From NCBI RefSeq assembly GCF_001949145.1, contig NW_019091459.1:1028498-1039298 (forward strand): 10,801 nucleotides of DNA. Direction: 5' to 3'. The notes under the pieces were generated by a model. That model was given only the letters and a program-made list of their open reading frames with translations. It was not told the origin of the DNA and did no database searches. Position 1 is the stretch's first letter; the number at the start of each line of letters is the position of its first letter. The DNA is from Acanthaster planci (Eukaryota; Echinodermata; Asteroidea; Valvatida; Acanthasteridae). Shown here piece by piece: positions 8,422-10,801 of this stretch. The position numbers were made by a program, and so were the translations under genes.

Positions 8422-8435
8422 TTCTGAATTCAGAA
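8422..8435. repeat. 14-bp perfect palindrome TTCTGAATTCAGAA
   Basis: The sequence equals its own reverse complement over 14 bases. It lies about 75 bases upstream of the first CCAAT box of the candidate promoter. It could be a dimeric transcription-factor site or chance. Confidence 0.6.
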
Positions 8436-8494
8436 TACGTACGTGTAGTTCAGAAAAGATCGTTCAAGCCAGACTTTGTAACGGTTTTCAAAAT

Positions 8495-8899
8495 CCAATA
8501 CACAAACAAAGCCAATCAGCTTGTTGTAAACAGTTAATTCCCTGTTGCCACAAATGGTGCGGTCACCTGTTTATGGCCAGTATGGAGCGTCATGATTGGT
8601 CGATTCACCCGCGTTCTGACTATAACGGTTGCGTTGATTGGTTCAATGAAAAAGCCATTCTGCGCTTGTCTTGCACCGGTACGTACCTAAGCCACCTGCA
8701 TAGGCAGCTGCAGTTGGGTCTAGTGCGCGTTACGTACAGGTGTGAATGTACATGTACATGGTGCTGTGTACACGCGTCAACTTGTGAACGAGAAAGTACA
8801 TGTACCCACGTGGTTTCTGCCTGAATATTTTTGAAATTTAGGCTAAAGATGTCACCAGACAGAAATATCGTCTACACAGAACGTTTCTTTAGTTTTCAG
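8495..8899 (+). promoter_or_regulatory. candidate promoter / 5' region with CCAAT-box cluster
   Basis: Three near-consensus CCAAT boxes of the form RCCAATCA occur at 8512 (forward), 8595 and 8637 (both reversed), plus a plain CCAAT at 8495. This arrangement is typical of NF-Y-bound animal promoters. CpG becomes frequent from about 8580 to 9020, in contrast to the flanks. A CACGTG E-box lies at 8807-8812, and GTAC-rich palindromes lie at 8679-8686, 8746-8759 and 8796-8805. I see no TATA box. A possible 5' UTR donor is CCG/GTACGT at 8679, which would splice to the acceptor ending at 8899. The region sits directly upstream of the candidate signal-peptide exon, which is the main reason for the call. 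Confidence 0.4.
8746..8759. repeat. 14-bp perfect palindrome ATGTACATGTACAT
   Basis: The sequence is self-complementary over 14 bases, with a related 10-bp palindrome GTACATGTAC at 8796-8805. Words of this kind recur in marine invertebrate DNA as I know it, so they may be background rather than a specific site. Confidence 0.6.
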
Positions 8900-8930
8900 G
8901 AGCGTTGAAAGTGTCCAGGAGTGAAATGAC

Positions 8931-9042
8931 ATGTCCAGGACGGGTGGTTTTTCATCATGCTATTGCGGTTGGAGCGTTGTCGGGTTACTGTTGTTGATTT
9001 CGGCACGTGTTTGTTGCGGTCAGCAAGTGGCAGATATTCAGG
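8931..9042 (+). CDS. candidate first coding exon with signal peptide; secreted or membrane protein, unidentified
   Basis: An ATG at 8931, with an in-frame TGA three codons upstream and G at -3, opens 37 codons plus one base. It ends at a strong donor, GTAAGT (9043-9048). The peptide starts MSRTGGFSS, has a hydrophobic core (WSVVGLLLLIS), then ARVCCG and QQVADIQ. This is the layout of a secretory signal peptide with likely cleavage before QQ. The exon ends in phase 1, the phase often found right after signal peptides in animal secreted proteins. A good acceptor (CGTTTCTTTAGTTTTCAG) ends at 8899, so the exon may really start at 8900 with a short 5' UTR. Beyond the donor the frame closes within 12 codons, consistent with an intron. 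The mature protein cannot be identified because no further exon was found. Confidence 0.45.
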
Positions 9043-10801
9043 GTAAGTCATCCGTGCAAGAACTGAATGGTTTTTGATGTTTCGAACAATGAAAGCATTT
9101 GATAGTCTGTTTCGGTCTGAGCTCAGCAAGCGTGATAAGATTTGATAATTGTGCCACGCTGTCTGTCAGTCAATGTGAGTTTTGCTAATATCCTGAAAAC
9201 ATGACGAACGCGTACGAAGCAGTAGGCCTACCCAGTTCGCAGATGTTCTTTACCTGCCAAGGCTATAGTCATGATAGTTTAGAATAGTCTTGATCGATGT
9301 ACCTCTAGAATTAGTGTGTAAAGGAGAACCAGGAGGCACAGGTACATAGTCTAAAGAGTGTAAAATATCTCTCGAAGAGCTACACAGTCACACTGTATTT
9401 CTACCTCATCCTGAGCCTCATCAGCTGGTTTACTAGTTGAGTAATCATTGTGTTCATTATAATTCAAATTCAAATGTGAATGGGTTTTCGGTACAACTTA
9501 AAACTCTAAAGACAGAATGACCAGAGTGCATTTGTGCATTAAACCTGGTGCATACTTACTGCAATATATGAATTTTTTGTTTGAAAAAATATATACACGG
9601 ACTTGAGGTGTAAGATGAAGTTTCACCGTGTCGACTCCTGACATGGTAGCACTTGACAAAGCAGAAAAGATAAAAAGAATGCAAAGAAGAAGCACGAGGG
9701 ATGGAAAATACAAGTTTCCATGAAAACGTCTTGGAGGAGACTACTGTCTCCCTTAGTCCAATAACTACATCCATGTAGGACTCCACAAATTGCTTCTTTT
9801 TAGATAGACATTGTTGGCAGAGGTGCTTTAGTTTACTGAGACTTGGTTACTCAGACAGATTTGTATGGTTTGTCTGTTACATGTATGTTAAGTTCTTTGC
9901 TCCTTTTCCCATGTGGCCCCTCAGGGTGAGCTGTATCCTTTTCCTTGTACCCTTTGTCACAATGTATATGACAACCTAAATGCCTAGCCACATCTTGATA
10001 AAGACCTGTGTATGAGTTGTTGCCATTTATACAGTCATTTTGTGTTGTGGCCTTGTTGCTCAATGCTGATCTTCTTGTTTAAGGGCATTTTTCCTGGCAA
10101 CAGCCATGGTTAATATTGAAACATTTCATTTTTTTTTCCAATTTGCTCACTGACATGTAGATCATCGAACTTTTTTCACTTTGCATTTTGTGTTTATCAA
10201 TTGCAAAATAATTTACTGAAGCTGAATAATGCGTGCATTTGCTATATGTGGAATTTGGCATTGATACCTGCGAGCCCTTGAAGAGCTGATCTGTAGTAGG
10301 TTTATCCTTGTGAGTGTACACTGAGTGGCTTCTGATGAGAAATTGTTGTGAGTGATATTTATAGCACCATCCCTGCGGATGTACTTGCCTTACAGAGAGA
10401 TTTGAATTTAGTGTGAATGCATGTATTGGAGATTTATTTCATTTGAAGATGACGGAAATCTTTAATTCATGATGCAAGTATTTATAAACTAAGACGAACC
10501 TTCAAATAGGACAGCTTGGATTACCCAAAAGTATACTTGAGGGCCTGTGTATCTGTACTGTCTATCTTACACATATTTAGCACTTAATCCATAAACTAAG
10601 TAAAACAAGTGAAGTAAAGTTGTAAGGATGAAAATTTGTGGGTAAAATATTTGGGGAAGAGCTTCACTTCTTCACTTAAGGTTTCAGGTCTGCTGTTGGA
10701 TATATCCCATTGCTGTTCTGATTTACTGTTTAGAAAAATATGAGTCCGGTAATATACCTGGAGAATATTGCCCAGTTTCATCAGATGCTTAGGAAAGGTT
10801 A
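9043..10801 (+). other. probable long first intron, otherwise no gene seen
   Basis: If the signal-peptide exon is real, this is its first intron and it runs past the window. I tested the better acceptors (near 9423, 9924, 10395 and 10686) in phase 1. Each gives either an early stop or a short, unconvincing peptide. Minor structures are one TAGGCCTA (9223-9230) and a GGAGAC/GTCTCC hairpin at 9736-9751. Minus-strand open frames in 9498-10321 are AT-rich chance frames, some without an ATG. Confidence 0.35.

Larger units (their letters stand above)
3550..9230. repeat. dispersed palindrome TAGGCCTA, four copies
   Basis: Exact copies lie at 3550-3557, 6908-6915, 7373-7380 and 9223-9230, three of them preceded by G (GTAGGCCTA). 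They share no longer flanking sequence. By base composition an 8-mer would be expected well under once in this window. Confidence 0.7.

Noticed and set aside
8463-8471. tRNA B-box-like word GTTCAAGCC
   Set aside because: There is no A box or cloverleaf at the expected distance upstream.
8360-8824. 154-codon plus-strand open frame
   Set aside because: It does not start with ATG, runs across the CCAAT boxes and palindromes, and its composition (cysteine-, serine- and threonine-rich, no domain) looks like chance.
9851-10063. Hydrophilic minus-strand open frame of about 70 codons
   Set aside because: The composition is mildly protein-like, but there is no ATG at its start, and I saw no splice site or family match.
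10396-10470. Possible second exon after the signal-peptide exon (acceptor TTGCCTTACAG)
   Set aside because: The pyrimidine tract is weak, and the 25-codon phase-1 reading ends in a stop without a recognisable domain.
10687-10742. Possible exon after the acceptor CTTAAGGTTTCAG
   Set aside because: The acceptor is good, but the phase-1 reading gives a short hydrophobic peptide ending at TGA with no family signal.

Overview
The window looks like animal nuclear DNA. It has spliced genes with GT-AG introns, long AT-leaning non-coding stretches and no bacterial gene packing. The repeated words TAGGCCTA and ACATGTAC are ones I associate with marine invertebrate genomes. An echinoderm or similar marine animal is my best guess, with low confidence. 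Nothing here fixes the species.

The only securely identified gene is at the left edge (1-1815, + strand). It is the 3' end of the GPR89/GPHR (Golgi pH regulator) gene. Four phase-0 exons encode the last 158 residues, including the last three membrane segments, followed by a probable 3' UTR of about 1.3 kb.

Facing it tail-to-tail is a possible small minus-strand gene or terminal exon (3898-4110, 70 codons), with a candidate AATAAA signal behind it. I cannot name its product. Just upstream of its start lies a non-autonomous DNA transposon or MITE at 4191-4887 (697 bp). It has imperfect terminal inverted repeats of about 46 bp, internal copies of a 12-mer, and a perfect 6-bp target duplication (GAAATG). 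Its non-repetitive core carries a 26-codon minus-strand ORF in a strong start context.

From 5010 to 6010 is a CpG-richer stretch. It holds a compact cluster of hairpins in which one 13-bp word occurs four times in alternating orientation (5113-5197). From 6034 to about 8420 I see no supportable gene.

From 8495 to 9042 the sequence looks like a promoter plus the first coding exon of an unidentified secreted or membrane protein gene. It has three near-consensus CCAATCA boxes, a local rise in CpG and a 3' splice acceptor. An ATG then opens a signal-peptide-like reading frame ending in a phase-1 GTAAGT donor. The remainder (9043-10801) would be its first intron, and I found no convincing second exon.

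The genes do not form an evident functional unit.
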